DNA of 64,000 nucleotides from Clostridium_AD frigoriphilum. GTDB taxonomy: Bacteria > Bacillota > Clostridia > Clostridiales > Clostridiaceae. Below are positions 16,895 through 24,792 of the stretch, in pieces (position 1 is the stretch's first letter; each line of letters opens with the position of its first letter). The DNA is taken from NCBI RefSeq assembly GCF_036541405.1, contig NZ_JAZHFS010000012.1, positions 62,001-126,000 of the forward strand. Reading direction: 5' to 3'. The notes under the pieces are model-generated. The model made no database searches. It had not been told where the DNA came from and worked only from the letters and a program-made list of their open reading frames with translations. The translations under genes were made by a program, and so were the position numbers.

Positions 16895-18178
16895 ATGAGC
16901 GAGAGAAAATTTAGTTTTGAAACATTACAAGTACATGCTGGGCAGGTTCCAGATCCTACTACAGGATCAAGGGCAGTTCCAATTTATCAAACATCATCTT
17001 TTGTTTTTAAAAATGCAGATCATGCAGCAAACTTATTTCAATTAAAAGAACCTGGAAATGTGTACGGAAGAATAATGAATCCAACTACAGACGTTTTTGA
17101 AAAGAGGGTAGCAGAACTTGAAGGTGGTGTGGCAGGACTCGCTACAGCATCAGGACTTGCTGCAATATTCTATTCAATACTTAATGTAGCTAGTGCGGGT
17201 GATGAAATAGTATCAGCAAGTACGTTATATGGTGGTACTTATGAATTATTTAATGTTACTCTTAGAAAACTTGGAATTAACGTAATTTTTGTTGATCCAG
17301 ATGATCCTGAAAACTTTAGAAAAGCAATAACAAATAAAACAAAGGCACTTTATGGTGAAACAATAGGAAATCCCAAAATAAATGTTTTAGACATAGAAGC
17401 AGTAGCAAATATTGCTCACGAGAATAAAATACCACTTATTATTGACAGTACATTTGCAACTCCGTTCCTCTCACGCCCAATTGAGTTTGGAGCAGACATA
17501 GTTATCCATTCTGCAACAAAATTCATTGGTGGTCATGGAACTACTATTGGTGGAGTTATAGTTGATGGAGGTAAATTTGATTGGAGGGCAAGTGGCAAGT
17601 TCCCAGATTTTACAACTCCAGATAAAAGCTATAATGGCCTTGTATATGCAGATTTAGGTGCTCCTGCATTTGCTTTAAAGGCTAGAGTACAACTTCTACG
17701 TAACACTGGTGCAACCCTTAGCCCTCAGAGTGCATTCTTATTTCTTCAAGGACTAGAATCATTGTCTTTAAGAGTTGAGAGACATGTATCAAACGCTAAA
17801 AAAGTAGTTGAATTCTTAAGTAAGCATCCCAAAGTAGCATGGATTAATTACCCAGAACTTGAAGGAAGTAAATATAAAGAATTATCTAAAAAATATCTAC
17901 CTAAGGGGGCAGGATCAATATTCACTTTTGGAATAAAAGGTGGACTTGAGGCTGGAAAGAAATTTATTAATAGCGTAGAACTATTCTCATTACTAGCAAA
18001 TGTTGCTGATGCAAAATCACTTGTAATTCACCCATCTAGCACAACACATGCAGAACTTAATGAAGAAGAACAAAAAGCAGCTGGAGTTACTCCAGATTTA
18101 ATAAGACTTTCAATTGGTGTTGAAGGTATAGACGATATTATATACGATTTAAAACAGGCACTTGATAAAACAATATAA
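16895..18178 (+). CDS. metY: O-acetylhomoserine sulfhydrylase (aminocarboxypropyltransferase)
   Basis: The 427-aa length and the insertion DWRASGKFPDFTTPDKSYNG are typical of MetY rather than the shorter cystathionine synthases. PLP motifs are YGRIMNPTTD near residue 57, ETIGNPK near 155 and SATKFIGGHG with K209. The enzyme makes homocysteine from O-acetylhomoserine and sulfide, or methionine with methanethiol. It is controlled by a SAM-I riboswitch. A second, shorter MetY-like protein is encoded in the thiocarboxylate operon at 33565. AAAAGGGGAC precedes the ATG. Confidence 0.93.
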   Translation: MSERKFSFETLQVHAGQVPDPTTGSRAVPIYQTSSFVFKNADHAANLFQLKEPGNVYGRIMNPTTDVFEKRVAELEGGVAGLATASGLAAIFYSILNVASAGDEIVSASTLYGGTYELFNVTLRKLGINVIFVDPDDPENFRKAITNKTKALYGETIGNPKINVLDIEAVANIAHENKIPLIIDSTFATPFLSRPIEFGADIVIHSATKFIGGHGTTIGGVIVDGGKFDWRASGKFPDFTTPDKSYNGLVYADLGAPAFALKARVQLLRNTGATLSPQSAFLFLQGLESLSLRVERHVSNAKKVVEFLSKHPKVAWINYPELEGSKYKELSKKYLPKGAGSIFTFGIKGGLEAGKKFINSVELFSLLANVADAKSLVIHPSSTTHAELNEEEQKAAGVTPDLIRLSIGVEGIDDIIYDLKQALDKTI

Positions 18179-18207
18179 TATAAAGTATTATTTAAAACTA
18201 AATATGA

Positions 18208-18310
18208 CTTATCGAGAGAGGTAGAGGGACTGGCCCGATGATACCCGACAACCAGCATTTTTTAATGCAATGGTGTAAATTCCATCAGATTGTAAAATCT
18301 GAAAGATAAG
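18208..18310 (+). promoter_or_regulatory. SAM-I (S-box) riboswitch upstream of the second PLP enzyme
   Basis: The P1 arms CTTATC and GATAAG enclose GAGAGAGGTAGAGGGACTGG, CCCGACAACC, the GGTGTAAATTCC arm and 3' GAAAGATAAG. The core matches the first S-box, about 1.5 kb upstream. No separate promoter is obvious, so it may also act on metY read-through. Confidence 0.95.
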
Positions 18311-18360
18311 GATGTTAGCAAATTTTATTGGACATTATATTGTTTACTAAAGTTAATTAT

Positions 18361-18390
18361 GCTGCTCTCCTTATGTGAGAGCAGCTTTTT
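18361..18390 (+). terminator. expression-platform terminator of the second S-box
   Basis: GCTGCTCTC / GAGAGCAGC is a perfect 9-bp stem followed by TTTTT, about 50 nt after the aptamer. Confidence 0.88.
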
Positions 18391-18516
18391 ATTACCCAAA
18401 ATAGTGAAGCCTAAATTTTATTAGATTGTAAATATGTTTTAATCAAAGGAAATAAAGATGAGTATAAGAAATGTGGTACGAGATTTTTCAAACATAATTT
18501 CCAAGGAGGAATTGTA

Positions 18517-19695
18517 ATGACTAATAAAAGATATTCAAAATTCATAACAAATTGTGTTCATGCTGGCAATGGTATTGACAAAGAAACAGGAGCGATTAGA
18601 AGACCATTAACTATGGCAAACAGCTACAGGCTGCCAGATGATGCATCTAAGCTTAATTGGAGTGGCACGGATGAATTAATCTATACTAGAACTACATCTG
18701 CAAATCAAATATATTTACAGGAAAAATTAGCTACTCTTGAAGGCGGAGAAGATTGTGTGGTTTTAGCTACGGGGGTAGCAGCCCTTGCAGGAGTATTCTT
18801 TACTTTCCTTAAATCAGATTCACATATAATATGTACAAATGTTTCCTATGTAGCTGTCTACAGGCTACTAAATCAATATTTTCCAGAGAAATATGGTACA
18901 GAAGTAAGTCTTGTAGATACAACAAATCTAGAGGAAATTAAAGCAGCTATAAGACCCAATACAAAGCTTATACATATAGAAACACCTGGAAATCCTACTA
19001 CCAGAGTAAGTGATATAGAGGAAATAGCGAAAATAGCAAAAGCGGCTGGAGTACTTTTAAGTGTTGATAGCACTTTTGGAACACCTTATTTGCAGCAGCC
19101 ATTGGCACTCGGAGCGGATTTAGTTATTCATAGCCTTACAAAATATATTAATGGACATGGAGATGCTATGGGTGGTGCGGTAATAGGAAAAAAAGAATTA
19201 ATAGATAAAATAAAACGTGAGGCTATGGTAAACATAGGAGGTGCAATAAGTCCATTCAATGCATGGCTAATAATGAGGGGAGCTGTGACACTATCTCTAA
19301 GGATGAGGCAACATAGTGAAAGTGCCTTGAAGATAGCTAAATTTCTTGAAGCACATCCATCAATAAGTTTTGTGGCTTATCCGGGACTAAAAAGTCATCC
19401 ACAACATGAAATAGCAAAGAAACAGATGAGTGCATTCTCAGGAGTAATGTCCTTTGGACTTAAGGCAGATGTTACAACCCATAATAAGTTTGTAAATTCT
19501 TTAGAACTCATAATTTCTGCGGTTTCTATAGGTCATGATGAAAGTCTTATAGTTTATACTGGACCAACGGATGAAAGAAATCATTTCTATCCAAAGGAAT
19601 TTCAAAATGGACATCTAAGATTTAGTGTCGGGCTAGAAGATCCAGATGACATAATAGCTGATATAGAACAAGCACTTAAAAAAAGTGAATTATAG
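18517..19695 (+). CDS. PLP-dependent trans-sulfuration family enzyme (Met/Cys metabolism), S-box controlled
   Basis: This 392-aa Cys/Met metabolism PLP enzyme has ETPGNPTTRVSD near residue 155 and HSLTKYINGHG with K209. At the position where relatives read Y-S/T-R-x-x-NPT it reads YTRTTSANQ, so the NPT triplet is missing, and the C-terminal region TGPTDERNHFYP is unusual. This suggests a subfamily distinct from classical MetB/MetC, possibly a methionine gamma-lyase-like or homocysteine-forming enzyme. S-box control says it works in methionine supply. AAGGAGG precedes the ATG. Confidence 0.82.
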   Translation: MTNKRYSKFITNCVHAGNGIDKETGAIRRPLTMANSYRLPDDASKLNWSGTDELIYTRTTSANQIYLQEKLATLEGGEDCVVLATGVAALAGVFFTFLKSDSHIICTNVSYVAVYRLLNQYFPEKYGTEVSLVDTTNLEEIKAAIRPNTKLIHIETPGNPTTRVSDIEEIAKIAKAAGVLLSVDSTFGTPYLQQPLALGADLVIHSLTKYINGHGDAMGGAVIGKKELIDKIKREAMVNIGGAISPFNAWLIMRGAVTLSLRMRQHSESALKIAKFLEAHPSISFVAYPGLKSHPQHEIAKKQMSAFSGVMSFGLKADVTTHNKFVNSLELIISAVSIGHDESLIVYTGPTDERNHFYPKEFQNGHLRFSVGLEDPDDIIADIEQALKKSEL

Positions 19696-19738
19696 TATGC
19701 AAGTTAATTGTTTATATAGATAAGTAATAATGTACAAC

Positions 19739-19773
19739 AAAGAAAGGCCATAAGAATAATGGCCTTTCTTTTA
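19739..19773 (+). terminator. terminator
   Basis: AAAGAAAGGCCAT pairs with ATGGCCTTTCTTT around a short loop and is followed by T residues. Confidence 0.88.
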
Positions 19774-19936
19774 TTATACCCGAATTGTGGAACAATCCTG
19801 GAACTTTAAGTCGTCTAAAACTTCTTATATAATAATAAAGATTTAATAGTAAGTTTTTAAGCATATACCACAAAATTACATTAAAGAATACAAATATAGG
19901 ATTAAAGTTAAATGTTTAAATACTTGAAAAAATGAC

Positions 19937-19996
19937 TTGACAAAAATTTAATATAGCATATAATAAAATTATAACTAATCCTATATGAATACTATG
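19937..19996 (+). promoter_or_regulatory. promoter and candidate sulfur operator of the corrinoid operon
   Basis: TTGACA (19937-19942) and TATAAT (19959-19964) are 16 bp apart. AATCCTATATGAATACTATG follows at 19977-19996. The -35 to operator stretch is nearly repeated before the ubiG-like gene (27617-27676). Confidence 0.75.
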
Positions 19997-20212
19997 AGAT
20001 GCGATGAAGAAGGAAAGTATTATATTGAACGGGTACAGAGAGGAAGCGCTGCTGAGAAGTTTCCACCTGAATATATATGAAGTGCCCTTTGGAGTATGGA
20101 CCTGAAATTAAAGTAGGGGACTACGGGTTCGCCCGTTAAAGCGATAAAGCATTTTGTGCTTGGATTTAATTCATATTTATAATCAATTAGAGTGGGACAG
20201 CGAAGTTTAAAA
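19972..20212 (+). promoter_or_regulatory. T-box leader, likely methionine-specific
   Basis: Stem I features are visible: AGTA of the specifier loop, GGGTAC / GTGCCC upper helix, the AGAGAGG bulge and GCTGAGA distal loop, and CTTTGGAG followed by ATG (20096-20098) then GACCTGAAA, so the specifier is probably AUG. Stem III is CTACGGGTTCGCCCGTTA. The antiterminator is AGAG-TGGGACA-GCG pairing with CGC-CTCT (20189-20223). The bulge reads TGGG where TGGT would match the usual A73 of tRNA-Met. Uncharged tRNA would promote read-through into the methyltransferase genes. Confidence 0.9.
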
Positions 20213-20246
20213 GCGACGCCTCTATAATAGGGGGCATTGCTTTTTT
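20213..20246 (+). terminator. T-box regulatory terminator
   Basis: GCCTCTA-TAA-TAGGGGGC with an outer AGC/GCT pairing and six T residues. Its left arm overlaps the CGCCTCT used by the antiterminator, so the two structures exclude each other. Confidence 0.88.
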
Positions 20247-20313
20247 GACTTTAAAAATATAATCATTGGGAAATGTAGTAGGAAAATGCCAATAATAAAA
20301 TGGGGGTTAAAAA

Positions 20314-20964
20314 ATGTCAATCAACAAAGAGGAACTGTATAAGAAATTAGCTGATACTGTAGTAAATATGGAGGAAGAGGAGACAGTAGAAATTTGTGAA
20401 CAGGTCATTTCTGAAAACTTGGATGCTTATGAGGCTATAGTAAATGGATTGTCAGAAGGTATGGATCAAGCAGGAAAACTTTTTGATGAAGAGGAGTATT
20501 TTGTTCCAGAACTTTTGTTATGCTCTGATGCTATGTACGCAGGTTTAGATGTACTTAAGCCACATCTAAAAGCTAAAGATAATAAGGACAAACAAAAGGT
20601 AATTATAGGTGTTGTTGAAGGTGACACTCATGACATTGGTAAAAATCTTGTAAAAATTATGCTTGAAACTGCTGGTTTTGATATTATTGATCTAGGAAGA
20701 GATGTTCCACCATCTGTTTTTGTAGAAAAGGCAAAAGAAGAAAAAGCCAAAATAATAGTAATCTCTACGCTTATGACTACTACAATGGAAGGTATGAGTG
20801 AAGTAATTGAGATTCTTAATAAAGAAAATATAAGAGAAAATTTTAAGGTTATGATAGGTGGAGGACCAATATCTCAAGTATATGCAGATAAAATTGGAGC
20901 AGATGGATATTCAGTAAATGCGGCAGAAGCTGTAAAACTTGCTAAAAGGTTAGTGCAAGCATAG
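20314..20964 (+). CDS. corrinoid-binding protein (MtaC/MtbC type)
   Basis: The 216-aa protein has the two expected parts: a helical cap (residues 1-88) with EEYFVPELLLCSDAMYAG, and a B12-binding Rossmann domain with the lower-ligand motif EGDTHDIGKN, whose His coordinates cobalt, followed by STLMTTTM and GGGPIS. It carries the methyl group between methyltransferases in the cytoplasm. It is the first gene of a tight seven-gene operon behind the T-box. TGGGGGT precedes the ATG. Partner methyltransferases and the reactivating enzyme are encoded next to it. Confidence 0.94.
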   Translation: MSINKEELYKKLADTVVNMEEEETVEICEQVISENLDAYEAIVNGLSEGMDQAGKLFDEEEYFVPELLLCSDAMYAGLDVLKPHLKAKDNKDKQKVIIGVVEGDTHDIGKNLVKIMLETAGFDIIDLGRDVPPSVFVEKAKEEKAKIIVISTLMTTTMEGMSEVIEILNKENIRENFKVMIGGGPISQVYADKIGADGYSVNAAEAVKLAKRLVQA

Positions 20965-21018
20965 AACTCATTTTAACTTAAAGTTGTCTTAATTTTAAAA
21001 GAATAGGGGGAAAATAAT

Positions 21019-22086
21019 ATGTCACTTATACAAAGAAAAGATGAACTAACTTCACTTGAACGGGTATCTTTAACGCTTGCACGTAAGGATGTAGACAGAA
21101 TTGCGGCTGTTCCACTAGTTTGTGGTGCTTCATATAGAGTATTAGGTACAAGATATGATAAATGGTCTAATGATGCAGAAGTAGCAACTAAAAGTTTGCT
21201 TGCAGCTCAGGAATTAATAGGACAGGATGCATTTCTATTGCTTGTAGATCTTTCTGTTGAAGCTGCTGATTTTGGACAAGAATTACTTTTTCCAAAGTAT
21301 AGTACAGCATACCCTGATTTTAATAATCAATTAATTAATGCAACTGATGAATATAACAAGGTTAAAAAAATAAATCCTCGCGAGACAAAACGTATGAAAC
21401 AAGTTATTGATATTATAAAAGGTCTGTCTAAGGCAAAAGGGAATGAAGTAGCAATTCTTGGTTTCATATATGGTCCTCTTGGCGTATTATCTCAGATGAG
21501 AGGACATAAAAATTTATTTACGGATCTTATTCGTCATCCGCAAGAGGTACTAGCTGCAGTTGATATTATAACTGATGTACTTGTAGAATATGCTAAAGCA
21601 CAAGTAGATGCAGGGGCTCACTCTGTGTGCATTGATCCATTATATTCTTCGTCAACAGTACTTAGCAAGAAAACATGGGAGAAGTTTGAAGGCCCGTATC
21701 TTAAACGTATTGCTGATGCGATAAGGGAGGCAGGTGCAGCAGTATCAATACACAATTGTGGTGATGGAGTGTATTTTGAAGAGGTAATAAAATGGTCTAA
21801 TCCTATAGCAATATCTGTAGCACATCCTGCACATGGCTCTAAAACATGGGAGGAACATGCAAAAACATGGGGAAAGAAAGTCATTACTATTGGATACTCA
21901 GATCCAGCAACTACTGGACTTAACATGTCTACTGATGAGGTATTAGAAGATTGTAAAAGCCAAATTGACTTATTTAGGAAAAATGATGCGGGGTTCATTC
22001 TTTCAACTGGTTGTGAATTTCCTCCTAATGGTAATTTACTTAGTGCAGCTGCGATGGTTGAGGCATCAAGAAGATATGGAAGATAA
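21019..22086 (+). CDS. UroD/MtaA-family methyltransferase 1
   Basis: This 355-aa TIM-barrel protein of the uroporphyrinogen decarboxylase superfamily carries the methyltransferase zinc-site pattern: HNCGD near residue 248 and a later Cys in STGCEFPPNG, as in MtaA/MtbA, which transfer methyl groups between a corrinoid and a thiol. The arginines needed by true UroD are not evident, and a heme role is unlikely in this context. It is probably the transferase linking the corrinoid protein to a methyl donor or to homocysteine. AGGGGGAAAAT precedes the ATG. Confidence 0.88.
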   Translation: MSLIQRKDELTSLERVSLTLARKDVDRIAAVPLVCGASYRVLGTRYDKWSNDAEVATKSLLAAQELIGQDAFLLLVDLSVEAADFGQELLFPKYSTAYPDFNNQLINATDEYNKVKKINPRETKRMKQVIDIIKGLSKAKGNEVAILGFIYGPLGVLSQMRGHKNLFTDLIRHPQEVLAAVDIITDVLVEYAKAQVDAGAHSVCIDPLYSSSTVLSKKTWEKFEGPYLKRIADAIREAGAAVSIHNCGDGVYFEEVIKWSNPIAISVAHPAHGSKTWEEHAKTWGKKVITIGYSDPATTGLNMSTDEVLEDCKSQIDLFRKNDAGFILSTGCEFPPNGNLLSAAAMVEASRRYGR

Positions 22087-23035
22087 GATAAAAATTGATA
22101 TTTTTTCTGGCTTTTTTGGTGCAGGAAAGACAACATTAATAAAAAAATTAATAGATGAAGATTTATATAATAAAAAAGTTGTCATTATTGAAAATGAGTT
22201 TGGCGAAATAGGTATAGACGGGATTTTTTTAAAAAAATATAATATTGAGGTTAAGGAAATAAATGAGGGATGTATTTGCTGTTCAACTTTTAATGATTTT
22301 AATAACACAATTCAAGATATTATTGATTCAAATAAAATAAAAAGAATTATTATTGAACCATCAGGTGTGGGAAAGTTATCAGAAATACTTGATATTGTAA
22401 AAAAATTTGAAATCAAGAATAATGTAATTATAAATATGGTTACTACTGTTGTTGATGTCACAATGTATGAAGATTTTATTGACTTCTTCAGCGAATTTTA
22501 CAAGGATCAAATTATCTATGCGAATACTATAGTGCTAAGTCGAACACAAAGTGTTAATTATGAGGAATTACAAAATGTAATTTCGAAAATAAAGAAGTTG
22601 AATAAAAAAGCAAATATTATAACAACGCCTTGGGATGTTTTAAGTGGGAATAATATTATTATGGCTTCAGAAAAGAATGGTAGACAAGAATTATTTAACG
22701 AAGTAAATATAATTAAAATTCCAAAAGCGAAAGCAAAATTTCGAATTGCAAGAAAAATATTGGCAGAAGATATCTTTAGCAGTTGGGGAATTGAAACACC
22801 TAAAGTTTACAACATTGAAGAACTAAAGCGTATATTTAATAATTTGAAAGATGAAAAATTGTATGGAAAAATAGTGAGAGCGAAAGGAATACTACAGGTA
22901 GATGAGAATAAGTGGATCCAGTTTGATTATTTACCAAAACAATTTGAGGTAAGGGAGGTTAGGCCAGATTATACGGGGCGAATTTGTGTAATAGGAATTA
23001 ACTTAAAGATTGAAAGCTTAATAAATATTTTTTAA
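22076..23035 (+). CDS. CobW/COG0523-family P-loop GTPase
   Basis: The 319-aa protein has the Walker A motif GFFGAGKTT near residue 9, ENEFGEIGID, and the metal-binding GCICC that defines the COG0523 group, then a CobW C-terminal domain. Family members deliver metals such as zinc or cobalt to client enzymes. Inside a corrinoid operon it may insert zinc into the methyltransferases or serve the cobalt cofactor. The ATG at 22076 overlaps the stop of the upstream gene by 11 bp. A longer frame from 21965 would overlap it by over 100 bp and is rejected. Confidence 0.85.
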   Translation: MEDKIKIDIFSGFFGAGKTTLIKKLIDEDLYNKKVVIIENEFGEIGIDGIFLKKYNIEVKEINEGCICCSTFNDFNNTIQDIIDSNKIKRIIIEPSGVGKLSEILDIVKKFEIKNNVIINMVTTVVDVTMYEDFIDFFSEFYKDQIIYANTIVLSRTQSVNYEELQNVISKIKKLNKKANIITTPWDVLSGNNIIMASEKNGRQELFNEVNIIKIPKAKAKFRIARKILAEDIFSSWGIETPKVYNIEELKRIFNNLKDEKLYGKIVRAKGILQVDENKWIQFDYLPKQFEVREVRPDYTGRICVIGINLKIESLINIF

Positions 23036-23066
23036 TCTAGTTATGTGATTTGTAAGGAGATATAGA

Positions 23067-23726
23067 ATGAAGATAAAAGTAATAGCTTGTGAGGTTATGA
23101 AAGAAGAGATGTTATCAATAAAGCCATTAGCTGATGAGGACTTTGAGTTTGTATCGATGGATTACCATCTTTATCCTCAAAAACTAGGCACTGAGCTCCA
23201 AAATATTATTGATAGATCTGTGGATTATGACAGAATTATTTTAGCTTTTGGTTTGTGTGGTGGAGCTGCAAATGGGTTAAAATCAAGCAACTGTAAGCTT
23301 ACAATACCCAAAGTACATGATTGTATTTCTGTATTTCTTAGTTCAGGTGAAGGATGTGTATGTGATTTTAAAAAAGAGGTAGGAACCTTTTACCTAAGTT
23401 GTGGTTGGATGATCACAGAAAAATCAATACTTTCCGATCATAAGCGAATTCTTGAAAAATTTGGATCTAAAAAAGCTTTTAGAGTTTTAAACAGGATGTA
23501 TGACGGCTATAAAAAGGTGCTATTTATTCGTACAGGATATCCGTCGGAGGACGAAGTAATAAATCAATCAAAAGAAATAGCTTCATTAATTAGTTGTGAA
23601 CATGAAATAATTCAAGGGAAAACCTCTTTTATTGAAAAGATTATAAGAGGACCATGGGATGATACAAATTTTATAAACAAAGATCCACTAGGAATTCTTA
23701 CAGAAGAAGACTTTGGGATACATTAA
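23067..23726 (+). CDS. DUF1638 family protein
   Basis: The 219-aa protein matches DUF1638: MKIKVIACEVMKEE at the start, AFGLCGGAANGL, IPKVHDCISVFL and an acidic C-terminus. The function of the family is not established. Genes of this family are often found with corrinoid methyltransferases and their activators, and here it sits in the middle of such an operon. Conserved Cys and His (C72, H90-D-C region) could bind metal. AAGGAG precedes the ATG. Confidence 0.82.
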   Translation: MKIKVIACEVMKEEMLSIKPLADEDFEFVSMDYHLYPQKLGTELQNIIDRSVDYDRIILAFGLCGGAANGLKSSNCKLTIPKVHDCISVFLSSGEGCVCDFKKEVGTFYLSCGWMITEKSILSDHKRILEKFGSKKAFRVLNRMYDGYKKVLFIRTGYPSEDEVINQSKEIASLISCEHEIIQGKTSFIEKIIRGPWDDTNFINKDPLGILTEEDFGIH

Positions 23727-23766
23727 AATTTATTATCAATATAAAATGCAAAAGGAGAGTTGCTTT

Positions 23767-24789
23767 ATGAATGATCTAACTCCAAAAGAGAGAATACAAC
23801 GCACATTTAAAAAGCAAACAGTAGACAGACCACCTATAATTTGTCCGGGCGGGATGATGAATTCTGCCATTGTAGAGGTAATGAATAAAACAGGTCATAA
23901 ACTTCCACAAGGTCATCATAACAGTAAGATAATGGCTGAGATCGCAAATGATGTACATCAGAATACAGGCTTTGAAAATTTTGGGATACCATTTTGCATG
24001 ACCGTTGAAGCGGAGGTTCTAGGAAGTGAAATAAATTATGGGAATCTTTTTTGTGAACCTAAAATACAAAAAGAAGTATTTGCTACAGCATCTGATGTAG
24101 TATTTAAAGAATTAGGGGCAATGGAGAAAAATAAAAGAGTTAATTCAATAATTGATGCTACTTATACATTGTCTAAAAAATACCCTGATGTTCCTGTAAT
24201 CGGAAGTCTAACAGGTCCTATTAGTACAGCGGCTTCTTTGGTAGATCCTATTTCTTTCTTAAAAGAATTAAGAAAAAATCCAAGTATCGCCCATAGTGTT
24301 ATTGATTATGTAAGTAATCATATTATAGAACTCGCAACATTAATGATAGAAAATGGAGCAAATGTAATTTCTATTGCGGATCCTACTGCAACGGGGGAGA
24401 TATTAGGGCCAAAGATGTTTGACGAATATGCAGTTAGATATTTAAATAAAATTATTAATGCGGTGCATGCTATGAATACACCCGTAATTGTTCATATATG
24501 TGGAAAAATGAGTGCAGTAAAAAAATATATACCTAAAATTAAATCTGATGCCATAAGTACTGATTCGTCTATCAATTTAAAAATACTTAAAGACGAATAT
24601 CAAGGACTTACTACAATGGGAAATGTAAGCACATATCTTTTAGAATTTGGAGATGAAGAAAAAATTGCAAATCAAACAGCAAGACTTGTAAATGATGGAA
24701 TTAACATTATATCACCAGCTTGTGGACTTAGCACATCTACACCATTAAAAAATATAGAATCAATGACAAAAATAGTGAAGGGGTCTTAG
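23767..24789 (+). CDS. UroD/MtaA-family methyltransferase 2
   Basis: This 340-aa member of the UroD/MtaA superfamily begins MNDLTPKERIQRTFKKQ. The zinc pattern His-x-Cys is in VHICGKMSAVKKY, with the distal Cys in SPACGLSTSTP. The start at 23767 follows AAAGGAGAG; the frame extends 54 bp upstream but with no ribosome site. Only three bases separate it from the activator gene. Acting with the corrinoid protein is strongly implied; whether it loads or unloads the methyl group is unknown. Confidence 0.87.
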   Translation: MNDLTPKERIQRTFKKQTVDRPPIICPGGMMNSAIVEVMNKTGHKLPQGHHNSKIMAEIANDVHQNTGFENFGIPFCMTVEAEVLGSEINYGNLFCEPKIQKEVFATASDVVFKELGAMEKNKRVNSIIDATYTLSKKYPDVPVIGSLTGPISTAASLVDPISFLKELRKNPSIAHSVIDYVSNHIIELATLMIENGANVISIADPTATGEILGPKMFDEYAVRYLNKIINAVHAMNTPVIVHICGKMSAVKKYIPKIKSDAISTDSSINLKILKDEYQGLTTMGNVSTYLLEFGDEEKIANQTARLVNDGINIISPACGLSTSTPLKNIESMTKIVKGS

Positions 24790-24792
24790 TTC

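Noticed and set aside
19972..20246. Cobalamin riboswitch before the corrinoid operon
   Set aside because: This would suit B12-dependent genes, but no B12-box (GCC-CACTG type) is present. Stem I, Stem III and the antiterminator identify a T-box.
21618..22136. 172-aa antisense frame inside methyltransferase 1
   Set aside because: Shadow of a conserved TIM-barrel gene.
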